Source: Centropus unirufus (lineage: Eukaryota > Chordata > Aves > Cuculiformes > Centropidae). Taken from it: 64,000 bases of DNA. Below the pieces are notes generated by a model. The model was not told the origin of the DNA, searched no databases, and saw nothing but the letters and a program-made list of their open reading frames with translations. Positions 1 through 12,863 of the stretch are shown one piece after another (positions within the stretch are counted from its first letter, which is position 1; every line of letters starts with the position of its first letter). The stretch covers positions 3,459,696 to 3,523,695 of the forward strand of contig VYZI01000003.1 of NCBI GenBank assembly GCA_013397695.1. Direction: 5' to 3'. The position numbers and the translations under genes are program-made.

Positions 1-1689
1 GGAAAGGTAAAGGGTAGTGGCAGAGCCTGAGGCTCTGCACTCATGGGATATTCTTTGCAGCGTTGTATGTGTTACAGATGAGCACATAATATGGAGATCA
101 ATTTTTTTTTGATAGTAGGTGAACACAGCGATCTTCTTCTGTCTCTGATATCTGAAGTGCTATTATGCTGTAACAGGCGTAACGAAGCTTTCTTGAGTAT
201 TTGGATTTCTTTACGATTTAAGGTATTTTTGGAAATGGGATGCCGTAATATAACTGGAACTCTGGTGCTTTATTTGGACACAACCAACTGCCTAAGAAAT
301 TATGGTGTAGCAAAATTCATACTTAAATATGATGACTGTCACTCACAGATCGAGGCCTCCTTTATGTGATCTTTCATTAGAAGCATGAAAAGAAAAGGGA
401 AATATTCTATAAATGAAAAGTGACCTCTAAAAAATGTTTTGTATATAATATTTTAAGGGAAGGGAAAGCCCACCTTTGCTTTTTTAAAGATTTTACCTCA
501 ATCTTATACTTAAATAATTTGGTCTCTATACAAGTAGAAGATGAGGAAAACCACTTGCCTTTCATACGAAAAGAGCTTCTATATTAGACTTCATAATGTG
601 GCTCAGAGCTTGATCAGAGGTTTACTTCTTTACTTTTTACTGTAGTCTGTTTTTCTACATGTCTGAACTGACATATGCATGCAGCAGCTTGGTCTACATC
701 CTATGTGATATGTGTATCTTACCTTATTGTATTTAATGGGAAAACAGGGTATCAGCAGATGTGATGGTGAAAACTGGAGTTATCAAGGCTCTCAAAGCCT
801 CTCACAGGTCAAAGTCAAGCACCAGTGTCTCCATGAGACTGTATGAATATAGATCTTTTTTCCATGGATTAGGCTTAGAAACAATTGTGTTGAAGTCAAG
901 GAGGAGAGGAAACATGTCTGGAAAAAATAGATTGAAAGAAAAATGAGCTCATCACCTGACCACAAGTCCTTGACGGCAAATAAGTGACTGTAACATAATA
1001 AGCAGGACATTAGCAGCCTGCAAAGAAACTGAGATCAGAGTAAAGGTGAATAAAGCAAAAAGATGGCAGAGAGGACCATGGCAGGTGGGGTCATACGTTA
1101 AGGTTTGTCTGAGAAACAAAGCAACTCTTTTGCTTTGTGCTTATAAAAACTGAGGGACATAAAACAGCTTCTTTGATGAGTATCTAAGGCATCTTGCTCT
1201 AGTTTAGTTTCTCCATGGTTAAATCATTTGCTCCTCACCTTAATATCTCTCTCTTTCTTTTTTTTAGAAAGTATAAAATGAGGAAGAAGATCTTTATGGC
1301 TCTTTTCCTTCTAAACCCACTTTATGATTCTGTTATTCTATACCTGTGTTATCTAAGGCACACAAGAGGTACCACTGTGTATCTCAACAAAAAATCATAT
1401 AAACCACAATGTACACTTCAGGAAAGATAATAGCTAATTGTCCCTTTCTGGTTTAGCTTCATTTTAGTCATTATTTTCTAGGAGTTTTAACAAAATTGAG
1501 ACTACAACTGTCAGTATCTTTGTTGTGTTTGAGCTAAATTATAGTTAATTTTGTGACTCAGTTGATCTAAGTAACTTTATTCTCTGAAAGTTAATTGCAT
1601 GTTTTTGAGATAGTGTTCCTCACTACAAGTGATATTGCAGGACACTGGTATGCAAAAAGGCAATGCTTTTACTTATTCCTGTAGTAACC
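1..1689. other. AT-rich noncoding DNA, nothing recognised
   Basis: Frames here are short (at most about 92 codons), overlap on both strands, and have no recognisable domain or repeat. I see no RNA gene or mobile element. Confidence 0.6.
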
Positions 1690-1910
1690 AAGGCCATCCT
1701 CCAGCAGATGATAAAGGGCCGCGCTTTCAGAGGGGCAGGTGACCCAAAACTGGCCAACAGAGTATTCCATCCCATATATGTCATATTTATTATTAACTTG
1801 AGAGATCACAGGGGTCTCATTCCTCCTCTGTGATGGCCTATGTCTTGTGAGGATATTTTCTGTCTGGTTGCTTCTGACTCTGTAACCATGCATTCCCGAA
1901 TTCAGCTCCC
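1690..1910 (+). mobile_element. Avian ERV LTR fragment (decayed)
   Basis: The core at 1728-1788, read on the minus strand, runs from a GACATATATGGGATGGAATA block through a CTGTTGGCCAGTTTTGGGTC block. It resembles the part of the minus-strand LTR at 56302-56360 that reads GACATAATATGGGATAGAAT followed by GGTCAGCTGTCC on the + strand. The LTR at 34760-34830 has the same block. The orientation is therefore opposite to those two copies. Neither end is clear, and no TG/CA terminus or target duplication was found. An 83-codon minus-strand frame (1669-1920) lies over it and is best explained as chance openness inside LTR DNA. The outer parts of the interval are less certain than the core. Confidence 0.5.
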
Positions 1911-2084
1911 TCTTAGCCATGGACCCATTCTCTCATGTCTGCTATAGTGTTTGAGGTGGTGTAAGTCATTGGTGGGGCGGGGGCACAATCTCATATATTT
2001 GTATATATTTCATTACTTTCTCATTATTTAATTGTTGTTATCATCATTTTATTAAAGCAGTAGCTTTTGTTTTTAGCCAGCAAT

Positions 2085-2123
2085 TCTTTTTCCTCTCATT
2101 TTCCTTTCCTCTTTCCTTTTGCA
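2085..2123 (+). other. Pyrimidine tract ending in CAG
   Basis: About 38 bases of nearly uninterrupted C and T end in GCAG just before a G-rich block. The shape is that of a 3' splice acceptor, but no credible exon follows, so the functional reading is weak. The match may be chance. Confidence 0.35.
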
Positions 2124-2148
2124 GGGGGGTGAGGTGGGGTGGGGTGGG
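2124..2148 (+). other. G-quadruplex-forming motif
   Basis: Four runs of three or more G (six, four, four and three) are separated by short loops, which fits the G3+N1-7 pattern on the + strand. It abuts the pyrimidine tract just upstream. A second, shorter G-rich block lies at 1971-1983. Confidence 0.7.
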
Positions 2149-5100
2149 AATTGGGAGCCTAGGTGAATGGTTTTAGTTGCCAAAATTAGACAAGCCAGTG
2201 ATAAAACTTAAAAATTTTGAGCAACAAGGACTTTCTAAAGAGCTAATATTTGTGGACAAAAATCTTTGGGAAAAAAAAGTAAGTATATTACTTTCAATGA
2301 TGTATTTAAATTGCTACAGGTTTAATTGTGAAGCAAAAGAATCATAAGTAATACATAAATACAACATAGCATCTAGGTAAAATGAGTGATAAACAGGTAT
2401 GAATAATTAGACTTTAATCAGGTAAAAAATATCCTCAAATATAATATACAACTATCACTTTAATTCTAATAAGTGACCATAGTACATTGATATACAAGAA
2501 AAAGAAGAGCTCTAAAATCTCAGACATTGACTTTTATCTCATGAGTCTTTAATAACTTAATGATTTCTGAAAGTCCTGACATCAAAACTTCCAAAAAAAT
2601 TAGATCTATGTGTTACTTAGTAGAAAATCTCTGTGAAAATGTTGACTAGGTTGCAAGTATCAAATATTGAACTTTAAGAAATGGCAAATATGCTTCTTTG
2701 TTGTAACTTGAGTCTTATGCACAATGATTAATGTTTCAGTCCTCTGACTGTATCAGAATCTGAAGTTATAAATGAGTATGGCATATTCTGACTTTAACCT
2801 AACTCATCTTGAAAATATTATGGGTTAGTGCAGTTTCGTGTGTATATACACAGGTTTAATCTCCAGTATAGCTAAATCTGAGCCCCATATACTGAACAAG
2901 TCCAGGCTGCATTCACAAAACATGAGGAAAATTGGCACAATCTGTTTTAGATCCATGTGGCCAAATTCGGCTGCTACTGTTTTCCTTTTGGAAGAGAAAA
3001 AAATTTCAGTTCAGATTTTACTTCTGTGTGATGTTATACTTTTCCTGAGAAAAGGGAGAAGGGAAATAACATCTTCATATTTCAAATCACAGCTAAACTA
3101 GAATAAAATTAATGGTGCAAATAAATGGCATGGCTTTAGCCTGAGGTCTTTTTCAGTGCACAATGGGAAAGGTCTGCCACAGAGAAAGGAGGGGCCACAG
3201 CTTCTTAAATAAAGGTCACCACAACAGTTTATAGTATAGAGAGGCAATTAACCAAATAATTGGAGAAGACTACGTCCTACATAAATATATTGCAAAGTAA
3301 TAACAGCATTTTTCAATTAAATATCATGTAGAAACTATTCTAGAATGTGTTATTTCATGAGATAAAGGCTATATATTTTTACATGGTCATGGAATTTATT
3401 ATAAGATAATAAACTGAGTGATATATCGACAACTATGTGGTATATTAATACATATAATTCCAATTCTTCCAAATATCAAAAATACAACAGTGGCAAAACA
3501 AGAGAACTACTTATCTTCCATATGGTAGCTTTTTACATAAAATGTTATTGTATGTTTGTTTTTTCCCCAATACCATGTTAAGCGCATGGTTAAATGATGA
3601 TGTCTCAAGGTATTGCAAGTTTTCTGTCCTAGCTCCAAGGAATAGGAGGTCTGAATAATGTGACAAATTCTTTCTCTCAGGTTGTTTTACGTTTTATCTC
3701 ATGTTGTTCAGACCACATGCTGTGCAAGTACGTGCTACAAATAATTGTAAACATAAGGGAAAAACAGCTTCATTTCCATAATCTGCAATCAGCATGCCTC
3801 TGTGAACACACTTTTCTGCCCATTTCTCTAAAGTCTTGTGTCACATTTTTATTTTGTGGTAATCATCCAGGTACTTTGACTTACCACAAAGCCAGTTCAT
3901 TCTCTGTTTTGGGCCTTTTCACTGCAGTCTTTTTCACCCAACCTTTGACCTGCATGTCTCCCTTTTCCTCAGCTGCTTCTATCACACTCATTAGTCATAG
4001 TTTTGGTGGCCAGCCAAAGCCAACTTTTCTTTCCTTCTGCTGTAATTTCTTTTCCATGCATTTACAGCCCACTTTTTCTACTCAGTCCTTGCTCGTATGC
4101 TTCTCCTTTCATCTTTCATCAGACTTCAAGCCCCAATCTATAAGTTTGGTTTTTTTTTAATTCCATACTGACTGTTTTTGACTATCAAACTATAGAGTGA
4201 TCACCAAGACAGGAGGAAAGACACGGTCCCAGGGCCATACTTTACCTTCAAAGAATATGATGACGAAATTCCAGTGAAACTTTCAAGTGTTTTGTTTTGT
4301 TTTTTTTCAGTGGGCTTGAAATCAGGTTGTTTACTATGGATGAGGCATTCCCTGTGTTTGTTCAGTGTTAAAAATGGAAAAAAAAATTGCTGCACAAGAA
4401 GAGTTTTTATGATCTAGTTAAGTGTTACTAATCAGGTGCAAATTGTGAGTATTCAGGTATTTATGAAGTGGTCAAATTAAGGTTAATTGTTGCAGCTTCA
4501 GTAAAGAGCAATCATAAAAGCAGCCAAACTATCAAAACAAAGGGTTACAAAAACATTAGGATCTTATTTCCCTGTGTACTTTTTTCCTTATTTAAACTTT
4601 TTATCTAAAAGAAAGGAATTTTTGGCAGAAATAATAAATTACAAAAAAACAATTTAAAATATTAACAGAGATGCTGTAAGTACAACTGATAATGCATTCC
4701 TATGCAAACTGACCAGAATGCTACAATCCTCTCCTAGCATTTCCCAAGTGAACTAACAATCCTTCATCTGAGTTCCTTGCAGTTATTGTGGACCTACTTG
4801 TAATAAATATTTCAGATCGGGTTTGGATTTTTGTTGATTTTATTTCTTTTTCTTATTGTTTTTCCATCTGATTTTTCAAAATATTTTTCCATTTTCAAAA
4901 TATTTTCAAAATAATTTTGTAATCAATACAGTTATTAATTGGGAAAATCAAAGAAGTAAGGTGAAGTAGCTTCTCTTTTTCATCTTAATGAGTACTTTTG
5001 AAAAATAAGTTAGTACTTTCGCCCAGTACAATTTTTCATTATTTGTCAGTATCGTTTCAGGTTATAGAAGCGGACATGAACAAAACAGAAAAAGTAGCAG

Positions 5101-6869
5101 AGAAAGAAGACAATCAGAGGGTGATAGAGCAGCAAACTGATCTGACCTAAAATATTAGGTCACCAAGTTAGAAGACATGGTTTGAATACATTCCTCCATT
5201 AATAAAAGAAGTATTGATTCAACCTGTAGGGACCAAAGGTTTTCCCCATTGATTTCAGCTGGAGATTTCATGTTTTCTTTAGGGAAACCAGTTTTCAGTT
5301 AATGACAATATTAACTGTATGTCTGTATAAAAATATTTATATACATGATATGGACATTTTTGCCGATTACAGGAAATTCTCTCAATTTGAGTGTGACTCT
5401 ACAATGTGACACCCTAAATTGATGACTACAGAATTTCACAATTTGACTAAAAATAGAAGATTATTTGTTACTTAGCTTAAGAATTTGTTGGACTTACTTT
5501 TGTAAAATACAGGTCCCTAAACCGTTTATTTCACATTCAAAGCTGATCTTGACACTATTTTTCCATGTTGAGTGCCTCTCTAGTTTTTCACTTTGCAGAG
5601 ACTTCTAAAAGTAAGAAAAAAGAGTAATTTCTCGTAATAATAAAAAGGCCCAAACCACTAGTACCACCAGAGATTTCTAAATATGATAATATTTTAGTAA
5701 AGGTATTTGAAAGTCTGTATAGTTTGAGTTCCTATATGCTTATTAGTCTAAGCTGAACAACTTGTGAAATGCTAATTTTGAATTGAAGGACAAACAAGCA
5801 ATAAAATTCACTGCTATTCTTACCAGACCTGACTGCTATAAAATAAAACATAATTTGATATTCCAAGAAGTAGGTCTTAAAAAATGGTGTACAGGGAGCT
5901 ACACAAACAAATCTTTTTAATGTAAACGTGACTTGAGCATATAAGGTCCCAAGAGGGACCTATGAAAGGTACCCCTCATCATATCTAAATGTATTTGAGT
6001 CAAAAGGAGATCCCTGAAGGACAGAAGTACTTTTTTGTTATGTTAATTAAATACTTGTAGCTCTAGCAATTTGGTTTTAACTGCTAATCTACATAACCTA
6101 GGAAAAATGGTAAAAGTAAAGTAAGGAAGCAGTTCATTTAGTATGGGCAAGGGAGAGATATTTCATAACTGCCTAAAAAGATGATGACCTTTATGTAACC
6201 AGCCTTGGAAATACTTTTTATTATTGTAAGGTAGCATGAGATGGTGCTATTACAGGGACAATTGTAACAATCATTAACATTTTTAAATACTGTATTCTTT
6301 TCAATTCCATTTAGAATTTACTTAAAATAGAGGCTTTCCAAGTTAAGAGAAAGGTTGGATTGGTTTTATTCCATAAATATCTAGCTGAAGATCTTCCACA
6401 TTCAGTTATTAGTGGAGTGGCAGAAACTTTTGAAAGTCAGGTCTTTTCTGTTTCAGAATTTGAGATTTTCTGTGGCTTCTGTTCCAGGACACTGTTCATA
6501 AATAAGCAAATTAAATAGGAAGGCACAGTAGTGAAAAGACTGAAGAAGTAATTCCATACTAAAAATGAATAAATAAATAAATAACACTTTGAAGGTGAAT
6601 TTAGAAAAGTATTTTAAAATAAACAAACAACAGTTAGGAAGGTTAAATACTCAGAATCTTTCTGGAATAAAGAACATGATGATGAAGATATATACCATCA
6701 GCAAAAAGTAAGAAAATTCAAAATTATATTGGCTTTTTTAGGATGGTGGAGTAAAACACAATTAGAAAACGTGAATGAACATATAATGAAATTACGGCCA
6801 GTTGAATACTAATTATAAATTATTCTTAGTTGAGTATGGAGCAATGGATACTGTCGATTTTATTTTAGT
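2149..6869. other. AT-rich noncoding DNA
   Basis: No gene or repeat family was recognised. A 166-codon + frame at 3660-4160 lies in pyrimidine-rich DNA and encodes a Ser/Phe/Cys/Leu-rich product with no recognisable domain, so I do not call it a gene. A short AAAT run lies at 6568-6583. Confidence 0.55.
6568..6583 (+). repeat. (AAAT)n microsatellite
   Basis: About four consecutive AAAT units in AT-rich DNA. Confidence 0.8.
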
Positions 6870-7125
6870 AAAACTACTAAAAAATCAGTGTAGACAACCT
6901 GATGAAGTATGTATTAGATACATAGACAGTGGAGTGGATTGGAAGCTAGCTGAACTGCCAGACTTTAATTTTTGTTATGAGAACCATGGAGACCAGAAGT
7001 GGCATACAACAGGGTTCAGTCCTGGTGCCATCACCATTTAATATTTTCATTAATGACCTGCTTGATGGGACAGGGCATCCTTAGCAAGTCTGCAAAGGAT
7101 ACAAAGCTTATATGTTACCCATACA
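6870..7125 (+). mobile_element. CR1 LINE fragment (ORF2 reverse-transcriptase part)
   Basis: This is a remnant of the CR1 non-LTR retrotransposon, whose ORF2 encodes endonuclease and reverse transcriptase. The DNA has the CR1 succession around a GTGGATTGGAAGCTAGCTGA block, then GGGTTCAGTCCTGG, then TTTAATATTTTCATTAATGA, then CAAGTCTGCAAAGGATACAA. In frame the first part reads SGVDWKLAEL and later TGFSPG. The GFSPG stretch corresponds to the G-S-x-L-G-P region just before the catalytic box. The last block, AAGTCTGCAAAGGATACAAA, corresponds to the F-A-D-D-T-K box with at least one aspartate codon changed (GCAAAGGAT). Frameshifts split it, and both ends are truncated. It is inactive. Confidence 0.8.
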
Positions 7126-10100
7126 ATCTTCTGGTTTATGCCGATGGATGTTCTCACAGAAAATCTCTGACTACAGGCCAGTGGACGATGGTCAAATCTA
7201 TCTTGTATTTCAGCAGGGTAGATAACAGTAAGATATTATTGCTTGTCCTTATACGGCTTTACCAGAATAGTGTGTCGGTGGCTTGATCATTTTAATATGA
7301 ACAAGTCTTACTATTTCCAAACATATGCTGTTAATGCACATGGAAATTTTTTTACTTCATGTTCAAGCACTATAAAATGCTTTGTTTTTGTTCACTGTTA
7401 CACAACATTACACTGTGGGCATCCATGCACAGTAATGGAATAACTTTTCCCAAAAACCTTAGATGTTAATCACATTACAAGTACCTACTGACCTAGGAAG
7501 ATGGAGATGGTAAGAATTTGTGGCTCCATGTAGGCAAAATATAGTGGTGGCTGTACTTACGTTAGAAAAAAAGGACAAATGCAAAGCCCTAGTATTTTGT
7601 CGGAACAAACTGTGACATCTACTCAAATAATTTAGAAAGATTTTAATCAACTTTTTTTGTTATTCATAATTAGTTGATTATAACTATAATATATTATTGT
7701 ACATTAACTGAATTTTGTATAGGCCAGTTGGTTAACTATTTTAAGTATGACTCATCTTCAGTATGAGTGATGACACTCACTAGACCACAGCCTAAATTGC
7801 AGTTAGTGTATAATTTAATATAATCAAAATTAAACGAAGTTTCTCAGTGGATAAGATAAAGTAAAATGAATGATCACATTTTTATCTATCATAAATATAT
7901 GTCCGGTTCTTATGCAAGTTGTCTACAGAATGGCAGAACAATTGTGAAACATCAAGGTGTCTCATGAAATAAAACTTTGGAGATTAAGAGTAAAATGTGT
8001 AAATAAGTAAAATGGCTGTGCTTCATTGTTTCTGCAATTGAATTTTCTCTTTTGAAATATCAGGAGATTAAAATATTTCCTTTTTTTAGAAAGTCCATCA
8101 CTTAATTAAGTTTGTACTATATTGTAGAATCAAAACTCAACACCATTCCATTGCCAGTAATTATCTTTTTGTTATAAGCAAGATAGAAAAGAAAATATGG
8201 CAACTTTATGACAAGTATGTAAGACTTAAAGTCTTTTGGGTTTAATGAACTGTCCCCCGCCCAACTTTTCTCTACAGAAAACTCTGTAGAGTTTTCTCTA
8301 CAGAAACTGCCAGCAAAGAATCTGCATAGACCCATGATACACTTATGTTTGTGTCCCTGAATATAATAAAAATTGCAGTTGAAACACACTTAAATGTACC
8401 TCTGAATATCAGCAAAATATGCCACTGTCAATGTCCAAAGAAATCTAATGAAATGCTATTCTGGATCGCCATTGTTTATATTTTCACATTTTCTACTGAC
8501 AAAAAGCAGGTTGCTTTGAGCACAGACTTGATCTTTAAGATCTATTCACCATAAAGGCAATAATTGAAAAGTTTCCATTGTGGATTTCTTCAGTTTCACA
8601 GGAAACCTGAGGTTAACCTGCTGTTCACTCTTGCACACTGACATTTTCTGACTAAAGGTAAGAACTGAACTCGTAGTGAGTGAAACAATTCATTTGAGCT
8701 ATGTGTCATTGTGACAAGTTAGAACATGTTCTGTATTCATCTCTGTCTCTCCCCTCCCCCTCATTGGTTCCCAAGCTATAGGGTTAGTTTCCCTTTTTTT
8801 GTGTGTTGGACCTCACTCACATATTACTGAGTTACTTGTATTTTAGGTGTATCACTGTATATGGTTCACATATAAGCAAGAAAGCACTATCTCATCTGAA
8901 TGCAACTGTATTTTCTTAATTTCTGAAGCTTTCATGTGTTAGGCACAAGTATGCATCATTTTATTGCATTAGTTATTGTCATGCATTTATTTAATTGGCT
9001 GATTACAAAACAACCTGTAATAATGAATTGTAGAGACTGATGACCCATTATACAACATCAAGAATATTCTAGATAAGATTAAGCAGCTCATTTTTATAAT
9101 TTAGAGGCTCATCATCTTCATTGTTTTGTGAAAATATTTTTGTTATTGTGATGATTCTTTTTTAAGTCAGCTATAGGGGAACTATGGTTTCAATGGTCTT
9201 ACTCTAAGCAGGAAACATTTTTTTGCTTCCTCAGAAAATAATATTACACACTGATTAATATCCAGGAGCTACCAAATAAGGCATTTTTATGTTATTTGAA
9301 ATTTTTATTGAGTCACTAGAAAACATAATAATCTAAATGCTGAAATAGCCCATGTCTGTTGCTTCGCAGAAAGCCATTTTTCACAAAGAAAAACATTACA
9401 TACAACTGCAGTGTTCATGCTGGTGAAAAGATTATTTATCCCATTGTCGTATGTGAAAACCAGAAACAATTTTTAGATTACTTATTTTTAGTAATGATTG
9501 TAAAGGACAAACAAATAAAAACAAAAAACCCAATCAATATTTCAAATAGTTCTTCTTTAGATTAGGCTTAATTTAAGTTTGCTAAGTAATACTTCATAGT
9601 AAATCTGAAAGTTAAAGGTAAAATCATGATAAGTAGTTCTGAATGTGAGCACTTACTCAGAATTTCATGATTTAAAGACTCATATTTAAGAAGTTTATAT
9701 AATGCTGCCTATGAATGTTTTAATCTCCAGCTTCTTACTTAAAAAACATGCTTATTTCAAATGTGCATATATATGAAACATGGCTTAAGCTCTAAATCAT
9801 TACATTAACTGTTTTTGCTGTGTCTTTCAGGTTGTTTCATACAGATTTATAAATTCAATATGGAAAAGAGAATACCTGAGACAGCTTGAGGAATTTTCTG
9901 TTTTTAAATTTATTATTTGAAAGTTAATTTTAAAAAAGCTCAAATAGTCATATTTCACTTCAATTTCAAATTTCAATTTCATTTCAAATATTTCGCTGTT
10001 TAAATATGCAACAGCCATAATAAGGAAAGTCTGAAGTACTGGCTATTATGACTATTATTATGCCATCTATTCTTTTTTCAGGTACCAACATTATTTTTTA

Positions 10101-10419
10101 TGTACATAGCTGCATATTGTTTTATATTTTATTACATTTTCTGTGCAATTAATATAATTAATATTTTTTATTTGAAAAGTCAGTGTTTATGGCAAATTCA
10201 GAAAAAAAAACTATGCTGTAATATAACTTCTGTCATTATTCATCTTTATTTTACAGTCTGATTAAAGGACAGATTGTCATGTGATGAATAAAATTATCTC
10301 ATACCTCTGCATTAATTCCTGCTTTTTTTCTAAGTTAAGGCACAGTTCTGCCTACTGTCTCACGTCTTTCTTGCTCCTTCTCACTTTCTATTCCATGACT
10401 CCTTGAAATGTTTTCCTTT
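7126..10419. other. AT-rich noncoding DNA
   Basis: Apart from a small hairpin and direct repeat near 8.27-8.31 kb, I see no gene, RNA or repeat family. Open frames are 63-90 codons and unconvincing. Confidence 0.6.
8267..8306 (+). repeat. Short hairpin plus direct repeat
   Basis: CTCTACAG (8270-8277) and CTGTAGAG (8284-8291) form a perfect 8-bp inverted repeat with a 6-nt loop. The block TTTCTCTACAGAAA occurs twice, 25 bp apart, so the hairpin arm itself was duplicated. Confidence 0.75.
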
Positions 10420-11050
10420 TGTGTTGAGTTGATCTGGGCTGGTTGGCAGACCCCCAGCCAACTGCTCTCTCACTCCCCTCCTCCACTGGATAGCAGGAGA
10501 AAATAAGATGAAAAACCTGACAGGTTGATATAAGAACAATGGAAAGGCTTACCAGATACAATCATGGGCAAAGCAGACTGGACAAATTTATTCCCAATTA
10601 CAATGATGAGAGAGACAAACCTAAAAACACATCCCCTTTCTGACCTGCCATTCTTCCCAGATTCAACCTCACTACTTCACTCCTGATTCTTCTCCCTGAG
10701 TGGCACAGGCAGATGGGGAGTAGGCGTTTGGGTAAGTCCATAATAGTTCATTTCTACCACTCATTCCTCTTCATTCTGTTCCCCTGCACCAATGTGAGAT
10801 CGGTCCCCTAGAACACAGGCCTTCATGCACTGCTCTAGCATGAGCTCTTTGCATGGATTATAGCCCTTCAGGAACAGAAGTGACTCCCTCATGGGGTCAC
10901 AAGTCCTGCCTACAAATCTGTGACTCTGTGGATTGCTCTTCGTGGACTGCAGCTCCTGCCAGGAGCCTGCTCCAGCGCGGGCTCTCCATGGGCTACAGCT
11001 TCCTCAGCGCATATACACCTGCTGTGACTTGAAGTCCTCCACATTCTATG
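10420..11050 (-). mobile_element. Avian ERV LTR, truncated at its 5' end
   Basis: On the + strand it opens with TGTGTTGAGTTGATCTGGGC, which on the minus strand gives an LTR ending in CA. It then carries features I associate with a long avian LTR family: CTCTCTCACTCCCCTCCTCC, later GGGGTCACAAGTCCTGCC, then TGCCAGGAGCCTGCTCCAGC. A minus-strand AATAAA lies in the reverse of ATTTATTCCC near 10579-10588, where a polyadenylation signal would sit. Similarity fades near 11050, so the distal 5' part of the LTR is missing. No internal viral region is attached. ERV3/ERVL-type is my inference from general appearance. The family name needs a repeat-library search. Confidence 0.75.
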
Positions 11051-12044
11051 AGTACTTCCATAGTCAGTCCTCCTTTTCTAACTGAATGATCAAACATTAA
11101 CTCTTAACATGCTAATAAGTTTTGCCATGATTTTACGTATAAACAGTTTTCTCCATACGCAGTTATTAGTGTTTACTAAATTGTATTATACAGAATGTTT
11201 GTTTTAGAACAGCTACTAAAGTACTTGTATTTTTATTTTTAAAAGTCATAGGGATCTAGATATTCCTCAGACTGGGGAATTTCACAATCAACAGGCAAGA
11301 GGGTCATTATTCCTTAGCTTTTGGCTATTTAATAATTCATTTAAAGGTTAAATGTTTCACCAATGGGTGTAGATGGCCAAGAACAACAGACTAAATGAAG
11401 TTTTCCTGAGAGAAAATTATACATGGATTCTAGGTCTCCTCAGAAATAAAATATTCTTTGACCTTCTCTCCAATGACTTTTTCTTTACAATTTGTTTCAC
11501 TGAACTCTGAAAAATTCTGAAGCCTAGTTCCCCTATGGAGCATGAAACCATGAATGCTTTGCTTTCTGTTTAATCACTGAAACATCAGATTACAAGGCTC
11601 ACACATGCTTTCTGCTTCATAGACAGCTCATGTACTCTAATTCTTCTCTCCTGAACCACTAGGCAATAGCTCAGTTTAATCAATGGGTGCCATATGGGGT
11701 CTTTCTAAATCCTTCTTTCACCATTTAATGAAATATCATACTAAATGTAGTCAGGTGACAAAAAAGCACCAAATAACAGTACATAGATAATACAGCTTGG
11801 TGTATAATGATGAAAGCAATACTTTGGTATATTGTGATACACAATTAAAATTATGGATAAATTCTGCTATGTTCATGTCATGAGTTATGGCTAAATTATA
11901 CATAATCCACAGATGTGTAAACTTCAATTAAGTTTCTCATTTTTCCAAACAAGAAGGTGACAATTTTATGTCACAATTTAAGTTTGAATACAAGAGACTA
12001 CAGAGGCAAAGTTTACCAATCTGCTTAACATTTTCTCTGACTAT
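11051..12044. other. AT-rich noncoding DNA
   Basis: No gene, RNA or repeat family is recognisable. Confidence 0.6.
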
Positions 12045-12335
12045 CTCACAAACTAAACCTTTTAGCTTGCCAGTTCATGGTAAACACTGAGTAATAACAA
12101 AAGAACAATTAATAATATCGAACTTGCTCTACACTACTTGGGTTTAAATCCCATTTCCCTGACAATTTTTCAGGAATGATAATAAACTGTGCAGCTTCTC
12201 AGAGTATGGTAAACACTGAGCAATCACGCAAGGACAATTATCCTTGTCTAGCTTTGCTCTTCACTGCTTCACTTGGGCTCCTATCAGCAATCTCATAATG
12301 ATAATTAATCATGCCTAGCTTGCTGAGTTTAAATC
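12045..12335 (+). repeat. Diverged ~129-bp tandem duplication
   Basis: ATGGTAAACACTGAG occurs at 12077-12091 and again at 12206-12220. The following sequence stays alignable: AAT..CAAAAGAACAATTA against AAT..CGCAAGGACAATTA, then CTTGCTCTACACTACTT against TTTGCTCTTCACTGCTT, then AATGATAATAAACTGTGCAG against AATGATAATTAATCATGCCT. A weaker partial unit flanks each side. The copies have diverged, so the duplication is old. The family is unknown. Confidence 0.65.
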
Positions 12336-12830
12336 AGAAATTCCATTCAAGTCTCTCTTAACAGTTAGTAAGATACCTGAGGCTTGTATATGTATAAAAC
12401 AAAAGTCAATTTTATAAAAAATAATTTATTATAACAATTTGTAACTGCGTATAAGATATTATTTGCAAAAATATATCAACCTTATACATGACTCAGCACC
12501 TGAATACATGCACAAACACCAGAAATATGTGCAGAAGTAACACCCATACATAAATAGTTACAATTAATATATGCAGTTAAGATCAAAGTACAGAAAGATA
12601 GTGATAACTAGCACGAGATTAGTTACCCCACATATACATACACTTGCTGTTCCAAATGGAAGACAAAACAGAGATCAATTCTTCAATTGACCCTAGGAAA
12701 TTATAAGTGGTATATTTTCCCCAGTGACCCCCCATTGTATTGAATTTTTATAATAATTTGTGAAGGTTTAGGTAGCACTTGAGTGGCTAAAATCATTACA
12801 TCAAACCTTGCTGACTAGTGGAGAAAATGT

Positions 12831-12863
12831 AATTGTGCATGCCAAAACTTAACTGTGCATGCC
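12831..12863 (+). repeat. TGTGCATGCC direct repeat
   Basis: AATTGTGCATGCC (12831-12843) and AACTGTGCATGCC (12851-12863) lie 20 bp apart, with GCATGC palindromic cores. Spaced copies like this can be enhancer elements in an old LTR, but I cannot show that here. Confidence 0.6.

Noticed and set aside
3660..4160. 166-codon + frame, the longest uninterrupted by N
   Set aside because: It lies in pyrimidine-rich DNA, the product is Ser/Phe/Leu/Cys-rich with no domain, and there is no splice or promoter context. It is likely a composition artefact.
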